Assembly: GCA_963924555.1 (NCBI GenBank)
Contig: OZ004581.1
Span: forward strand, 1,116,001-1,180,000
From: Crambe crambe
Taxonomy: Eukaryota; Porifera; Demospongiae; Poecilosclerida; Crambeidae
DNA: 64,000 nt
Direction of reading: 5' to 3'
Shown here: piece after piece, positions 1-11,232 of the stretch
Layout: the number at the start of each line of letters is the position of its first letter
Numbering within the stretch: position 1 is the first letter of the stretch
The notes under the pieces: generated by a model
Seen by the model: only the letters and a program-made list of their open reading frames with translations
What the model was told of the DNA's origin: nothing
Database searches by the model: none
Position numbers and translations under genes: made by a program

Positions 1-560
1 TCTTTTTATTGTTTGAATATTAAGCAAATAATTATTATTCAAGTGATTTTAAAAATCCACGCTGAACAATGATGAACAGTATATAATCTCACCACAGATA
101 GCTCTTACTTTCTTCGATCATCTGCATACATAGCTACTGCTGAAAAAGACATGAATGTCCAACTTGCACCGAGGATCTTTTGTAGAAGTGTCTCAAACTT
201 ATTCTCAAGAGATGCAATAGTATTAATTATGTCCTCTGGAACTAATACAGTGATTTAGAGGAAAGGTAAAAGAAAATCAAAGAAGTACTTAATCAATTCA
301 AGTGCCTTCCTGACTTAGGTATGAGTAGCTATGACTGTAAAAATACTAGTTCAGGGCATAGCAGGGATGGAAGTGAAGATGTATGTAGTGACAGGACTGA
401 TGTCACTTATTAAAAGTTGCTATGGTAACATGATTGTGGTCAATATTATATGTTGCAGAAAGGGTCCTTAAAGTTTTGCCTGCACTACAGAAACCCTTCA
501 AGCATACCTGACAAATGAGACAGTCTGTTGTTACACAGAATATATATAGAAGCTACAAAT
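1..560 (+). repeat. Dispersed repeat family A, partial copy
   Basis: This stretch (landmarks: the AATATTAAGCAAATAATTATT block, the CTCACCACAGATAGCTC block, the GAAAAAGACATGAATGTCC block) recurs in the same general order at about 4,085-5,480, 7,920-9,010 and 38,220-39,960. No coding potential of its own is evident. Confidence 0.7.
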
Positions 561-1904
561 AAACCCTTTATCCAAAATAAATCCTAAAAACTATTCCTTA
601 TAATCAACACTATAATTATTAGTGTAACATATACCCATTCCAGACCTTGAATACAGCATACCAATTAACAAGTGGCAATTCTTGAGAAAAACTGTCCAAT
701 GAAATTCAAATCCATCGCTGATTCCATTTTTAATATCCTACAGCATTACTGGGATATATTAAATTGTAATTTGTCAGAAAATCTGACATGTTGCCTGTAT
801 GGTTCTTGTGCTCTAAAGATAGTTACCAAAGTTCACAGAAGTATACCATCAGTCACTACAAGTGGTTTCTAGTGATTGAGAAAAAAATCAACATTAAATA
901 GGTTGTGCCCAATTCAGTGGATACATTTACGCTGATGGGTTGAAGGGTCACTTCAATCACTAGTTTCTCTTTTCATCCTTGGAAATGAAATGGTCACTAC
1001 CTGTCGTGATTGCCTCATGTCTACATTTCGAGGATGTTGACACTGAAGGATTATTACTGAATCACATTCTTCTACAAATGAAGGAAAAAATCAAAAAAAT
1101 TATCAAGAAACTAACGATGAAGAAGCATCTCATGAAATTCATCCATCAGAGAACTCCAAGTGTGGGTAAGACCACATTCAGAACTCCAAGTATCTGTAAG
1201 TAACAACTCTTCTTGGCTTCTCTCCACTGTAAACGGAGTGGATTGATATTAGCAGGTATGGTCATAGTAGACTTGGAAAACCGTGGCACTGATTAGCTAC
1301 CCACAGTGACACTTGGAGTTCTGAATGTGGTCTCATGCACCCTTGGAGTTCTGAATGTGCTCTTACCCACAGTGACACTTGGAGTTCTCTTACCCACACT
1401 TGGAGTTCTGAATGTGGTCTTACCCATATGGAAGTGAGGGAATAAGGAAATGAAGGAATAATAAGTGACCATAATTATGTGGAAGTAAGTAAGGAAATGA
1501 ATTAAGGGACTTAAGAATAATGAAGGAATAATTATCGATAATTATAATTATGCATGGAGGGCATAATTATATTAAGTATCCTATGGAAGTAAGTTCACTT
1601 TCATCTAAGAGGTAAAAGAAAAGTTATCTGTTTTGTCTGGCCTGAAAAATATGACTCCATAGTTGTTACCAGTCAGCTATCTCATTAATAAAATCTGTCA
1701 ATTGATGGCTCAAATAAAAGGGGAGGCTGATGACAAAGAAAACTGATCTGCTCAAGCTCATTTTATGATACCTCAATGAATATTTTTGGTGGTAAAATGA
1801 ACTTTTAAAAATACACTACCAAATTCATATTCCAAAGTGGTTTACTTCCCAGTTAGAGGGCATCGATGATTTTGGGAAAAGGCTTTGCCATTCAAATCAC
1901 ATTA
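561..1904. other. Gene-free AT-rich stretch with inverted/direct short repeats
   Basis: No convincing exon is seen. At 1,141-1,432 the word CTTGGAGTTCTGAATGTGG and its reverse complement occur at least six times in both orientations, mixed with GTGGGTAAGACC, so the segment can fold into several alternative hairpins. The short open frames here have no recognisable family. Confidence 0.5.
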
Positions 1905-2460
1905 AATCAATGAAGTATGAGCACCGCTGTCCACGTCATCCCTACATAGAGAGAGCTACCGCTCTCTCTGATAATGTAGCTACGTACCTTCATAAAGTAG
2001 TGATCCTTCTTAAACCTCTTGTAGATATTTTAGCAGTTGGAAATAACCACAGTGGGAAAGTGACTGTATGTGTCCGCCTGTCATCAGCAAAATTATTTGT
2101 TTTGTTTTGTTTTGTTTAATTAGCTAAACAACAGAAATGGTTATGATACAAAAAGTCTACTGACAACCCCAATGGTGTGTAAACCCATGCAGTATTATTA
2201 AAAACTTTCTGTCGGTCTTTGGTCTACACCGAACCTCATCCCTATTTCTAATCCCTAGTGAGGCAGATCCAAGGTGCCAAGACTCTCTAAAGTACAGTGT
2301 CACAAAGTCAACTGGGTATGTACATTTTCATGGCTTCTGTTTGACCATTCCCCAAGGCAATCATAGATTGGATCTCAGTTACAACCATAACCATAGATGC
2401 TTGTGGTTCTCCATTGGCTTCTTAGTCAAAATCTAATGTTTCATTAATAATTTCATTTGA
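1905..2460 (+). repeat. Dispersed repeat family A, 3' portion
   Basis: Carries the family A landmarks GCAGTTGGAAATAACCACAG, GTCCGCCTG.CATCAGCAAAA and AGGTGCCAAGACTCTCTAAAG in the same order as at 4,700-4,860, 8,730-9,000 and 39,040-39,450. An open frame at 1,910-2,119 is not recognisable and lies across the repeat. Confidence 0.6.
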
Positions 2461-2493
2461 CAGAAACAGATTGTACAAAAAGTATGTGGATGT

Positions 2494-2542
2494 ATAGCCT
2501 CGTACCCAGGCCCGCTTTTTTCGCGGGGGGTGGTATGAGGCT
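2494..2542. repeat. Short GC-rich foldback element
   Basis: A local island in AT-rich DNA: TAGCCTCGTACCCAGGCCCGC is followed by GCGGGGGGTGGTATGAGGCTA, giving an imperfect hairpin bounded by TAGCCTC/GAGGCTA. It resembles the TAGTCTCGCGGG foldbacks at 20,858 and 24,847. Confidence 0.45.
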
Positions 2543-2927
2543 AGTGGATGTACTACTGACAACACTATCAAAAAGTTACCCTAATGCTCTCTGAATAAGT
2601 ACCTAATTAATTAGCTAACCCTATAGTGATTGCAGGAAGGTGGAAATCTGCCTGTGACTTTTATTACAGCAAATAGCTGACTGTAAACCTAAGAAATAGA
2701 TGTTATTTTCAAACCATTGCTATGCTACAATAACCTATTGTTAAAATATAACCTATTGTAAAAATGGTTATATGGAAATTTAGTGACAAAGATTATTTTT
2801 TTGACTTTGACTATATATATAGCTAGCTACAGTATAATCTATGATACAAGAAAAGCAACTCTATAAGGAACCACATAACACAGTGCAGAATTCAATGCCA
2901 TCAGCTGAATTGTAAAGTCTTGGAAAA

Positions 2928-3230
2928 TTAGGATGTAACTGTTAAATTGATGTTCATTTTGTGCAGCCCAGCCATTTCGCTAATTTTTTCCCCACGTGAA
3001 ATAGATGGATCGGATTCTTCCACAGCTACAGAAGATGTAGCAGTGATTTCTCGGATCTCAGTACTGCAACAACTGCACCTCCGATCTGCAGCTGCATTCA
3101 CCACCTTTCTGTAGACGTGAGCTGTACATGATGATGAAGTACGATAAACATCGTCGCCAGCAACGAATACTCTATTATAAACTGTAGCTGCATCCCGAGA
3201 AACCTCAGGAGTGGAGAAGGAAGAGTCCAT
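2928..3230 (-). CDS. Small Cys/Ser-rich ORF family, copy 1
   Basis: One of seven related copies in this window. The start is placed at the MDSSFSTPEVSRD methionine because that start is shared by the other copies; the frame stays open about 29 codons further upstream. The predicted protein of about 100 residues has an Ala/Val-rich N-terminus, a FVAGDDVY segment, a HVYRK segment, a Cys cluster (RRCSCCSTE), ITATSS, the acidic block VEESDPS and EMAGLHKM near the end. No known domain is recognised. Flanks are shared with the copy at 36,736 (same 3' flank ending CACATAACACAGTGC), so the ORF sits inside a larger repeat. It could be a repeat-borne gene or a first exon. Confidence 0.45.
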   Translation of the reverse strand: MDSSFSTPEVSRDAATVYNRVFVAGDDVYRTSSSCTAHVYRKVVNAAADRRCSCCSTEIREITATSSVAVEESDPSISRGEKISEMAGLHKMNINLTVTS

Positions 3231-3729
3231 TTGAAGTTTGAGCTTTTGTGAATTAAATTCTTGCTTCGTTTGTACTGTCTCTTGTAATTCTGAGCTGCTT
3301 TTAATATCAAATTGCAAAGCGCGAGCGCCGCGTCACGTAAGGCGCGTGCGTAGATTGGGCTATGCTATTAGTAGTAGCTTTATGTTCTCGTGAGCTGTTA
3401 CTACTGCATCCGGATCCATGTACACTTCTCTCTATTTAATGCTAGGGAGCTGTTTATTGGACTAACATTTCAGCCTTTTGTCTATATTTTGTGTTGTTTT
3501 TTTGTTGTTTTTTTTTCCTACTTGGTATGTAATTTTTTGCTTATTTCTTATTATTTAAGTTGTACATCTGTTTTTGAATACTGTTTATTTAGCCTGGATT
3601 CCACTGAAACCCTAATATGCTAGCCTCATGCCTAATTATTCCCCACTAGTACTGATACGAAAGTTAAACTTGAAGTGGTTGTCAGTAGTAGTTACAGTAC
3701 TGTTTTTACAAGGCAAAAAATTCAAGCTC

Positions 3730-3945
3730 ATGGACTCTTCCTTCTCCACTCCTGAAGTCTCACTGGATGCAGCTGCAGTTTTAAAATATTCTGATCAGAG
3801 GTGCAGTTGCTGCAGTACTGAAATCCAAGAAATAACTACTGTAGCTGTGGAAGACAATACTGAGAGCCAAGAAATACCTGCTACATCTTCTGTATATCCG
3901 TGGAAGAATCTGATCCATCTGTTACATGTGGGGGGAAAAAATTAA
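3730..3945 (+). pseudogene. Small Cys/Ser-rich ORF family, copy 2 (internally deleted)
   Basis: This is the only plus-strand member. It begins MDSSFSTPEVSLDAAAV and then jumps to DQRCSCCSTEIQEIT, so the FVAGDDVY...HVYRK centre (about 30 codons) is missing. The C-terminal part is scrambled after IPATSSVYPW. It lies about 500 bp from copy 1 in the opposite orientation, so the two form an imperfect inverted pair. Judged a remnant. Confidence 0.45.
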
Positions 3946-4084
3946 CGAAATGGCTGGGCTATGTCTTGAGTAAACTCTAACTTTTATACATTTCAGCCTT
4001 TTGTCGCTATCTATAAATGTTATAATGCACTAGTTTGTAATAATTATTTTGTGTAGCTCTTTTATCTTATCTATTTCAACTAGC

Positions 4085-5480
4085 TATGGCTACATCTTTT
4101 TGTGTTGTTTGAATATTAAGCAAATTATTATCCAAGTGATTTTAAAAATTCACGCTGAACAATGAATAATCTCACCACAGATAGCTCACCAATGCCTACT
4201 GCCTATGCCCTGAACCAGTATTTTTACAGTCATACTCTACCTAAGTCAGGAAGGCACTTGAATTGATTCTACCTTTCCTCTAAATCACTGTAGTTCCAGA
4301 GGACATAATTAATACTATTGCATTGGACAGCATCTCTTGAGAATAAATTTCTACAAAAGATTCTGCCTTCCTTGAACTCAGTGCAAATTGGACATTCATG
4401 TCTTTTCAGTAGTATGCAGATAAGTTAGCAGCAGGGATGGAAGTGAAATCTTATGTAGTGACAGGACTGACCCAAGTTTTGATGGAAGCAGTATTTAATG
4501 GATGTAGTGGTAGTGCAGGCAAAATTTTAAGGGTTTCTGCAACATTGGCCATAATCAGGGACATTGGTCACAACCTGCATGTTACCATAGCAACTTTACA
4601 GCTAGGATGTACTAAAGCAGTCAGGGTTTTAATAAACCCTTCAAGCATACCTGCACCAATTATTAATAACGTAGCTACCTTCATAATGGGGCATTAATTG
4701 TAGTAGTCCTTCTTAAACCATCGTAGATATTTGGGCAGTTGGAAATAACTACATTAGTTTTGACCATCGTAAATAAATCTGTCAGGGATGAACAGAAACA
4801 GAAGCCATGAAAATGCACCCACTGTATACTTAGAGAGTCTTGGCTGCCAGGCACCTTTCGATTTTGACAGTGTGAATAAGGAAAAAACGAAAAGAAAAAA
4901 AAATAGCTAATGATAACAATAATTAATGAATCAGCAGGCGGACACAGAAGAATACAGTCACCTTCCCTCTGTGGTTATTTCCAACTGCCCATGTCCATAA
5001 GTTTAATGTGTTGTCCATGTCCACAATTTATGCTTTTCAGAATTTCCAGACATTTCACCTACATTTCACCAGACATTTCACCTGTGGACTCAGTTTTCTC
5101 CTGTCAGTAACTTCACCAGTGTGGTCTCCCCACTGCCATTTTCTCCCACCTACACACAATGTGAAGAAGTGAAGAAGTTTCTCCCTGGGCAGTTCTGTTC
5201 CCTTTCTCCCACCCCCTTAGTTTGTGGGTGGATCTACTCCCCCTACTTTCCTCCATTGGTTGGTGTGGGTATCCATACAACCAGTTAATGACATCAACAT
5301 GCAGTCAACAGAGCCAATTACCAGGTATAATCTGATGTGGGAGACCAGAGGGGGCCCGGTAGGCTAGGTGTACAAACCAGTATCTGTTCTCTGCAGTGGC
5401 AGGACGAGCTGCATTGCTGGACACTTATTATGAAGGAGTACATGTATGGCCAAATTAGCATGCATGCAGGCGGTAGACAG
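4085..5480 (+). repeat. Dispersed repeat family A, long copy with inverted centre
   Basis: Matches the 38,220-39,960 copy over most of its length. The segment of about 240 bp at roughly 4,200-4,435 is in the opposite orientation relative to that copy. The 3' part contains a degenerate stretch resembling HGSNAT exon 5 (about 5,270-5,325, minus strand) and the ABC P-loop relict listed separately. Confidence 0.6.
5083..5150 (-). pseudogene. ABC-transporter Walker A exon relict (family A copy 1)
   Basis: After an acceptor-like GTGTGTAG the minus strand reads VGENGSGETTLVKLLTGEN and then a stop. This is the ABC nucleotide-binding-domain P-loop (GxxGxGKT/S), but the catalytic lysine codon reads GAG (Glu) and two extra A bases disrupt the frame just after the loop. 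It is equivalent to the relicts at 9,657 and 39,622. Which ABC subfamily it came from cannot be told. Confidence 0.55.
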
Positions 5481-5506
5481 GAAAATAATGGATTTAATCA
5501 CACTGG

Positions 5507-5716
5507 CCTAATAATAGTGTGTGGTGATTAAAATCATATGCCCCACACCACTATATTTTGGTCTCTCATATGGTTTCTTATGTACATTATACTCAAACAA
5601 TGCAGAGAGCACCTAATAATGGTGTGTGGTGATTAAAATCATATGCCCCACACCACTATATTTTGGTCTCTCATATGGTTTCTTATGTACATTATACTCA
5701 AACAATGCAGAGAGCA
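5507..5716 (+). repeat. Tandem duplication, 105 bp x 2
   Basis: Two nearly identical 105-bp units start CCTAATAATRGTGTGTGGTG. Each contains the small inverted pair GTGTGTGGTG / CACCACACTA-like. Confidence 0.85.
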
Positions 5717-6119
5717 CAGTACAACAGCAGTCGAAATTTCTGCTGACTTGCTACAAGTGGTAACTTGGTATAGGATCGTCAACTTAGCTAGTTACAAAGC
5801 TAACTTGGTATGAGATCGTCACCTTAAAAAACAAGCCTTATAAATGTTTGTATATTTGACGACCATTACCAGTTATATATTCTTAATCCTGTCTTGCTCC
5901 TGTTTAGTGTTTTTGTCTTAGTATAATTAGGTGCATAAAAGACTCTTAAAAAAAGGGGGGGTTCAGGATAGAGTAAATGTGTAGGCTATAAAGTAGGGGG
6001 ATTAATCCCCCAGAATTTGAGAAAAAAATTTAGCACTAAATCCATCAAATAGGGGTTCATTGAACCCATGTACGTATGTAAGTTCGGTATCCACCACCAC
6101 TTCTTTAGGGTCATGACGA

Positions 6120-6840
6120 AATTTTGGTAGAATTGACAATGCTTTGAACTTACCTTATTCGACCAAGCACCCAGTGATCCTTCCTGGGGACCATCATCTC
6201 ACAACCCTGTATATTTGTCAAGCTCATGCCAGAATACTTCACAATGGAGTCAAGAAACTCTTTCAGAGTTGAGGTCACAATTCTGGGTGATCAAGGGCCG
6301 GAGTGAGGTGAAGCGTGTTCTCCATAACTGCTTAATCTGCCGGAGATATGAAGGGAAATCCTATTGTGTTCCACCCCACCACCTCTACCTGCTCAAGAGG
6401 TTCCTCCGTTCACTACAGTAGATTTTGCTGGGCCCTTGTATATCAAAACCATGGTGGACCTCAATCCAAGGTGTGGATTGTGCTGTACACATGCTGTGTT
6501 ACCAGAGCCATCTATCCGGACATGTCCGCCACACTTTTATTCACAGCTTCAAGAGATTCAGCTTTTTTTAATTACCTGCCCTGATGGTTTCCAACAATGG
6601 CAAGGCTTTTCAAAAGAAGCTGCAGCCAAATTGATCAAGAGTGTGGTGTCTAGTCCGGAAGTTCAGAGATATTTTGATAGGGTTGGATACAATAGAGGTT
6701 CAACGTTCCATGAGCCCCATCGTGGGAAGGTGTATTTAAACAGCTTGTCCGATCCACCAAGTGTTGCTTGAGAAAGATTTTAGGTCAGGCCAAGTTCACT
6801 AATTTACCATCAGCAAGCATTATTCTATGCCATGAATAAT
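6120..6840 (+). pseudogene. Decayed BEL/Pao-type LTR retrotransposon integrase region
   Basis: Translations in different frames match successive parts of a BEL/Pao polyprotein. First comes the integrase zinc-binding region (SQFWVIKGRSEVKRVLHNC...CRRYEGK), then the start of the catalytic core (YTCCVTRAIYPD). The downstream KEAAAKLIKSVVSSPEVQRYF segment follows in another frame. The last part fades into non-homologous sequence near 6,800. At least two frameshifts and internal losses separate the blocks. Upstream gag, protease and reverse transcriptase, and any LTRs, are not seen. It is a dead fragment. Confidence 0.75.
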
Positions 6841-7302
6841 ATTAAAACTGTGCTCTTAGAATCTAGCCACATGGCTAGTGCACGCTGATGATGAATCTCG
6901 TTAGGATATGTTGGGCATGAGCTGTTCCTACTTCCCCTTTGTCTACAACCAAGAACAGAGTCATCTGACTTTCCTCACAGCCAACCTTGCATATGTGGCT
7001 TATTACAGGGTATATTTTAAGACTGGTTTATACAGAAGTTACAAAGGTTACAAATGTCATCCTAGTATTTTAATATCATTTCTGCCCATAAACTTTATAA
7101 TTTGAAGGAGATATAAAAATTAAAAATTAATTCTCTTCAGTTTACGAAAAATAATGAACTGCTCTAATACATGCATTGTTCATTCCCATAAACATTGACA
7201 GTAGTTAGACAAACAGTAGTCAGCTAGTTTTGACATAGCTACTAACTACATCAAAACATGTAGTTATTTTTGACATACATTGGAAGTGATGACATTGTTC
7301 AT

Positions 7303-7605
7303 TCTGTGCAGCCCAGCCATTTCACAGGGTTTTTTGCCTTGTGACACTGATGGATCTGATTCTTGCACGGGCACAGAAGACATACCAGCAATTTCTTCGA
7401 CAGTCACACTAATGCAGCAGCACTTACAGTCTGCATCCATCACCTTCCTGTAGACATAGGAAGTGGCTTATGCTGATGATAATGAAGATGAATTGCTGGA
7501 TGTTGCCGACGAGTAACAGTGATATACATTGTGGCTAGCAACCAACACTCTAACTGCAGCTGCACCCTGCAGCGAGACCTCAGGAGTGAAGAAGGAAGAG
7601 TCCAT
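7303..7605 (-). pseudogene. Small Cys/Ser-rich ORF family, copy 3 (interrupted)
   Basis: Begins MDSSFFTPEVSLQGAAAV and keeps recognisable family blocks (NVYHCY, SYVYRKVMDADCKC, VEEIAG, VQESDPSVSR), but an in-frame stop lies in the middle and another follows the SRQK block, so it is broken. It is closer in sequence to the 50,002 copy (VTVEEI, VQESDPSVSR) than to copies 1, 4 and 6. Confidence 0.5.
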
Positions 7606-7919
7606 TTGATGTTTTGTTTCAGTTTCGGTAACCTTAGAATGAAGAAGCTAAAGTTACTGAAAAGAACTCTAATCGTTAGCACATGTAAGCAGTCTTTATT
7701 TTACCACTAATACAAGAGGCATTCACTTACTAAAGCGCCCAAAGGCTGTTGAAACTGCGGTCCACCGGCGTGGAAATTGCAGAATCCTCCAATTCAATCA
7801 GGCCGATTATGGGCGGCGGAAGTGCTATAGCTGAATTCGAAATTAATGGGAGTTCCCATAAATGCTATCCAAGCGTTGAGAGTGGGCATTGTTTGCTTCA
7901 TACATTCGTTCAAAGATTT

Positions 7920-9010
7920 CAAAGCTTGTTTGAATATTAAACAAATAATTTTGATTTACACTGAACAATGAACAGTATAATAATCATAGCTCACCAATGC
8001 CTACTGCCTGCTAACTTTCTTCGATCATCTGCATACTACTGAAAAAGACATGAATGTCCAATTTTCACTGAGTTCAAGGCAGGATCTTTTGTAGAAGTGT
8101 CTCAAACTTATTCTCAAGAGATGCTGTCCAATGCATGTCGTCTGGAACTAATACAGTGATTTAGAGGAAAGGTAAAAGAAAATCAAAGTTGCTATCTAAA
8201 CATGGGTCATGTCACTACATAACTTAGACTTCACTTCCATCCCTGCTATACCCTGAACCAGTATTTTTGCAGTTATACTCACACCTAAGTCAGGAAGGCA
8301 GTGGAACCTCTCTATTGTGGACTCTCTATTGTTGGAAATTGTCCTTGCATAGAGGTGTCTTCAATACAGTGGAACCTCTCTATTGTGGACTCTCTAGCTA
8401 TTGTTGGAAATTGTCCTTAGTATAGAGGTGTCTTCAATACAGAGGCTGAATGAGTACAGTGGAACCTCTCTATTGTGGACACTTTGGGACCTTGGAAATT
8501 GTCCTTAGTATAGAGGTGTCCTCAATACAGAGGTTGAATGATGTACTAAAACAGTCAGGACAATAAACATTGCTACGGAGGGTTTTTCAAGCATACCTGC
8601 ACCAATTATTAATAATATAGCTACCTTCATAATGGTAGTAGTCCTTCTTAAACCATCGTAGATATTATACAGTATAGCTAACAAGACCACAAACAATTAA
8701 GTTACATGATACAAGGACAAGTGACCTTTTCAACAGATATTTGGGCAGTTGGAAATAACCACAGAGGGAAAGTGACTGTATTCTTCTGTGTCCGCCTGCC
8801 ATCAGCAAAATTTTATTATTATCATTATTTTATGATACAAAAAGTCTACTGACAACCCCAATGGTGTGTAAACCTGTGCAGTATTATCTGGAATCTCATT
8901 GGTCTTTGGTCTACACCATAGAACCAACCTCATCCCTATTTGTAAGGCGGATCCTGTTAAAATCGAGAGGTGCCAAGACTTGTGTCACAAAGTCAACTTA
9001 ATACAGGTGT
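7920..9010 (+). repeat. Dispersed repeat family A, copy
   Basis: Carries the family A 5' blocks, then from about 8,200 a segment in inverted orientation (the CCATCCCTGCTA...CCTGAACCAGTA block), an inserted tandem repeat at 8,299-8,545, and the GCAGTTGGAAATAACCACAG 3' block. No gene is seen. Confidence 0.6.
8299..8545 (+). repeat. Tandem repeat, about 70-86 bp x 3
   Basis: Three units start CAGTGGAACCTCTCTATTGTGG and contain GAGGTGTCYTCAATACAGAGG. The same word set recurs at 37,330, 40,640-40,760 and, diverged, in the 82-bp array at 61,921. Confidence 0.8.
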
Positions 9011-9299
9011 GTGTATTCTGAGTGAAAATTTTAAATGCATCCTTTTAGGAATCAGCAAGAAAATTGTACATCTTTAATGCTACACTCAGTTCAAAAAGTA
9101 CTCTTTCATGAAATATTAGGCTACTATGAAAAGAATAATGGGTCTACTGGGAGAGCACTGCAGAATAGAATATTAGGCCCCCCCCCCCCCCCCAAAAAAA
9201 AAGCATTTTAGCCCCATTCTTGGCATAACAGTTACTAATTAAGTGTGCACCATTGGATGAATTACCACCAAATTCCAGCTCCACTAGCTACTAACGGTT

Positions 9300-9740
9300 C
9301 TTCAGCTATCATAATTGAATTTGTAAGTATTGATTTGAAGCAGTACAAGCTCCACACTGTTATTATAGTAGATTGTCCTATCAAGGTTAGGTTGTACACC
9401 TAGCCTAGAGTATATGTACCTACCGGGCCCCTCTGGTCTCTCATATGGGTGCAGAGCAAAGTGTAATGTGATACCTGGTAATTGGTTCTGTTGACTGCAT
9501 GTTGATGTCATTAACTGGTTGTATGGGTACCCACACCAACCAATGGAGGAAAGCAGGGGAGCAGATCCACCCACAAACTAGGGGGGCCGGGGTGGGAGAA
9601 AAGAGAAAAGATTCTACCTGAGGAGAAACTTCTTCACATTGTGTGTACGTAGCTAGGTGGGAGAAAATGGCAGTAGGGAGACCATGCTGGTGAAGTTAGC
9701 TACTGACAGGAGAAAACTGAGTCCACAGGAAGGCTATTAA
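9300..9740 (-). repeat. Dispersed repeat family A, 3' part in inverted orientation
   Basis: Reverse complement of the family A 3' region at 5,090-5,400 and 39,640-39,940. It carries the HGSNAT-exon-5-like stretch (about 9,475-9,545, read on +) and, next to it, the P-loop relict. Confidence 0.65.
9657..9735 (+). pseudogene. ABC-transporter Walker A exon relict (family A copy 2)
   Basis: Follows a TAG acceptor-like site. The plus strand reads VGENGSRETMLVKL and is then disrupted. Relative to GxxGxGKT, the third glycine is Arg and the lysine is Glu (GAG), so it cannot encode a working P-loop. Confidence 0.5.
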
Positions 9741-10074
9741 AAAAATGCAGCATAATGGTTTTACAACACATTGTTATCAAACTTGTAGAACAGAAACAGA
9801 ACAGAAACAGAAAATTGCACCCAAGACTTAGTTATTGTTGCCTGAGCACAACAACAACTATAGGTCTTGGGTGATAAACAGAAAATGCACCCAAGACTTA
9901 CGTAGTTATTGTTTCCTCGGGCAGAAAAGAAAGCAGAACAAACTAACTGCAAAAGTAACTGATGTAACCATTTTGTATTATAATCTTGTTACTATTATTT
10001 TCTCTTTTTGGGGGTTATAGTTTCTGGATTTTGGGTGCATTTTCTGTTTCTGTTCATCCCTGACATGATATGAG

Positions 10075-10240
10075 TCTACAAGTTTGCATACTCAAGGCTA
10101 TAATGCTAAATCCTAATCACTTCATGGTTGCTGTAGTTACTGATGATGTCATGCCACTATGAATGTGATTAGGATTTAGGATTTAGCATTATAGCTAGCT
10201 ATAATGCTAAATCCTAATCGCATTCATAGTTGCTGATGTC
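10075..10240. repeat. Inverted repeat around CTAAATCCTAATC
   Basis: TATAATGCTAAATCCTAATC occurs at about 10,099 and 10,201, and its reverse complement GATTAGGATTTAG...GCATTATAG lies between them at about 10,158. Either plus-strand copy can pair with the central one. The two A-T rich words flank ATGATGTCATGCC. Confidence 0.65.
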
Positions 10241-10299
10241 TGATGTCAATTTTGTGTGTCTAGATCTCTCGTTCACTGCCTTTGCAAATGTTTTGATAG

Positions 10300-10560
10300 T
10301 TATACTGAGTTGACGTTCTGTGCCAGTCTATGATTGACACCCAATAAATCAACAACCTCATTTGATCATGAAAACTGGTTACAAGTGGCCAAGTTGAATG
10401 TGAGTTGTTGTTTTTTGTTCGTTTGTTTATTTTATGTTTGTTTGTTTTTTGTTCAATTTAATGAATTAATGGTCACTTATCTAACCCTCCAAAGTTGGGG
10501 ACATTGAGAGTACTAATTGGGAAATTTGAATATTCTCTTTTTTCGTAATTGTAAGAAGGG
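10300..10560 (+). repeat. Dispersed repeat shared with 29,370-29,660
   Basis: Landmarks GTTCTGTGCCAGTCT, AAATCAACAACCTCATTTGA, ACAAGTGGCCAAGT and a T/G-rich run. The second copy lies at 29,370-29,660 in the same orientation, also followed by the GGAAGGGATA minisatellite. A short frame (MFCAS...WLTP) is open at 29,375 but has a stop here. Confidence 0.7.
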
Positions 10561-10790
10561 ATAATAATGCAGGTAGTTAGAGGAAGGGATAGTGCAGGTA
10601 ATTAGAGGAAGGGATAGTGCAGGTAATTAGAGGAAGGGATAATGCAGGTAATTAGAGGAAGGGATAATGCAGGTAATTAGAGGAAGGGATAGTGCAGGTA
10701 ATTAGTAATTAGAGGAAGGGATAATGCAGGTAATTAGAGGAAGAGATAATGCAGGTAATTAGAGGAAGGGGAAAGGATAGTGCATAATAA
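10553..10790 (+). repeat. Minisatellite, unit about 25 bp
   Basis: About nine units of AGGTAATTAGAGGAAGGGATA plus ATGC, with RTAATGC/RTAGTGC variants. The same unit, singly or in short runs and in both orientations, is at 23,560-23,710, 29,660-29,760, 30,550-30,660, 30,860-30,960, 33,620-33,740, 33,930-34,030, 40,500-40,570 and 43,970-44,090. Confidence 0.9.
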
Positions 10791-10959
10791 GGTTAATAGA
10801 AGAATAATGACAAGTTGATGTTAATCCCTTCTAGTTTGTGTAATAATGTTATTGTGTAGATTATCAAAATACTATGCATGTGGTTCAAGTCAAAGTGATG
10901 CATGTTCACATTTTACAAGGTGTATCTGGAGGATCAGTTTGTGTCACTAGATGCTGTTT

Positions 10960-11232
10960 GGTGTACTGCCAAATGAGAATGGAGGCACTGACGTGAACAT
11001 TGAGGGAACGTATGACACCGAACTGAGGGATCTCAATACAGTCATCCAAGAGTTATTGACTGGCCACATCTTTATTGATCTTAGCGGGGATGAAGCTAAT
11101 GAAGATAAAGGAATGGACAAATGCTATTGACAGAGGAGGACTGTGGCATGTCTATGACGATACTTACACTATATTTGCAATAATTGAAGAAGAAATTTGT
11201 CATCACCTCAATGTAGAAGCTGTGCAGTAGTG
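10960..11232 (+). pseudogene. Decayed relative of the P-type element's second ORF
   Basis: One frame (about 10,980-11,110) reads [21 protein letters not shown]. After a frameshift another frame reads WTNAIDRGGLWHVYDD followed by TYTIFAIIEEEI. This aligns with the 13,672-14,658 ORF, where the block AFIECLGDMAVSCDDTEFF leads into KKWINIVNRGGLFPV and TYQFFVAIERQV. The shared W-x3-(V/I)-(N/D)-R-G-G-L core and the following Tyr/Phe pattern make a chance match unlikely. There is no start and several stops and shifts occur upstream. The sequence downstream is repeated at 11,552 and 11,672. Confidence 0.55.

Noticed and set aside
7749..7940. 63-codon frame with GSSHKCYPSVESGHCLLHTF
   Set aside because: Looks protein-like and might come from a transposon protein, but it is short, isolated and I could not tie it to a family.
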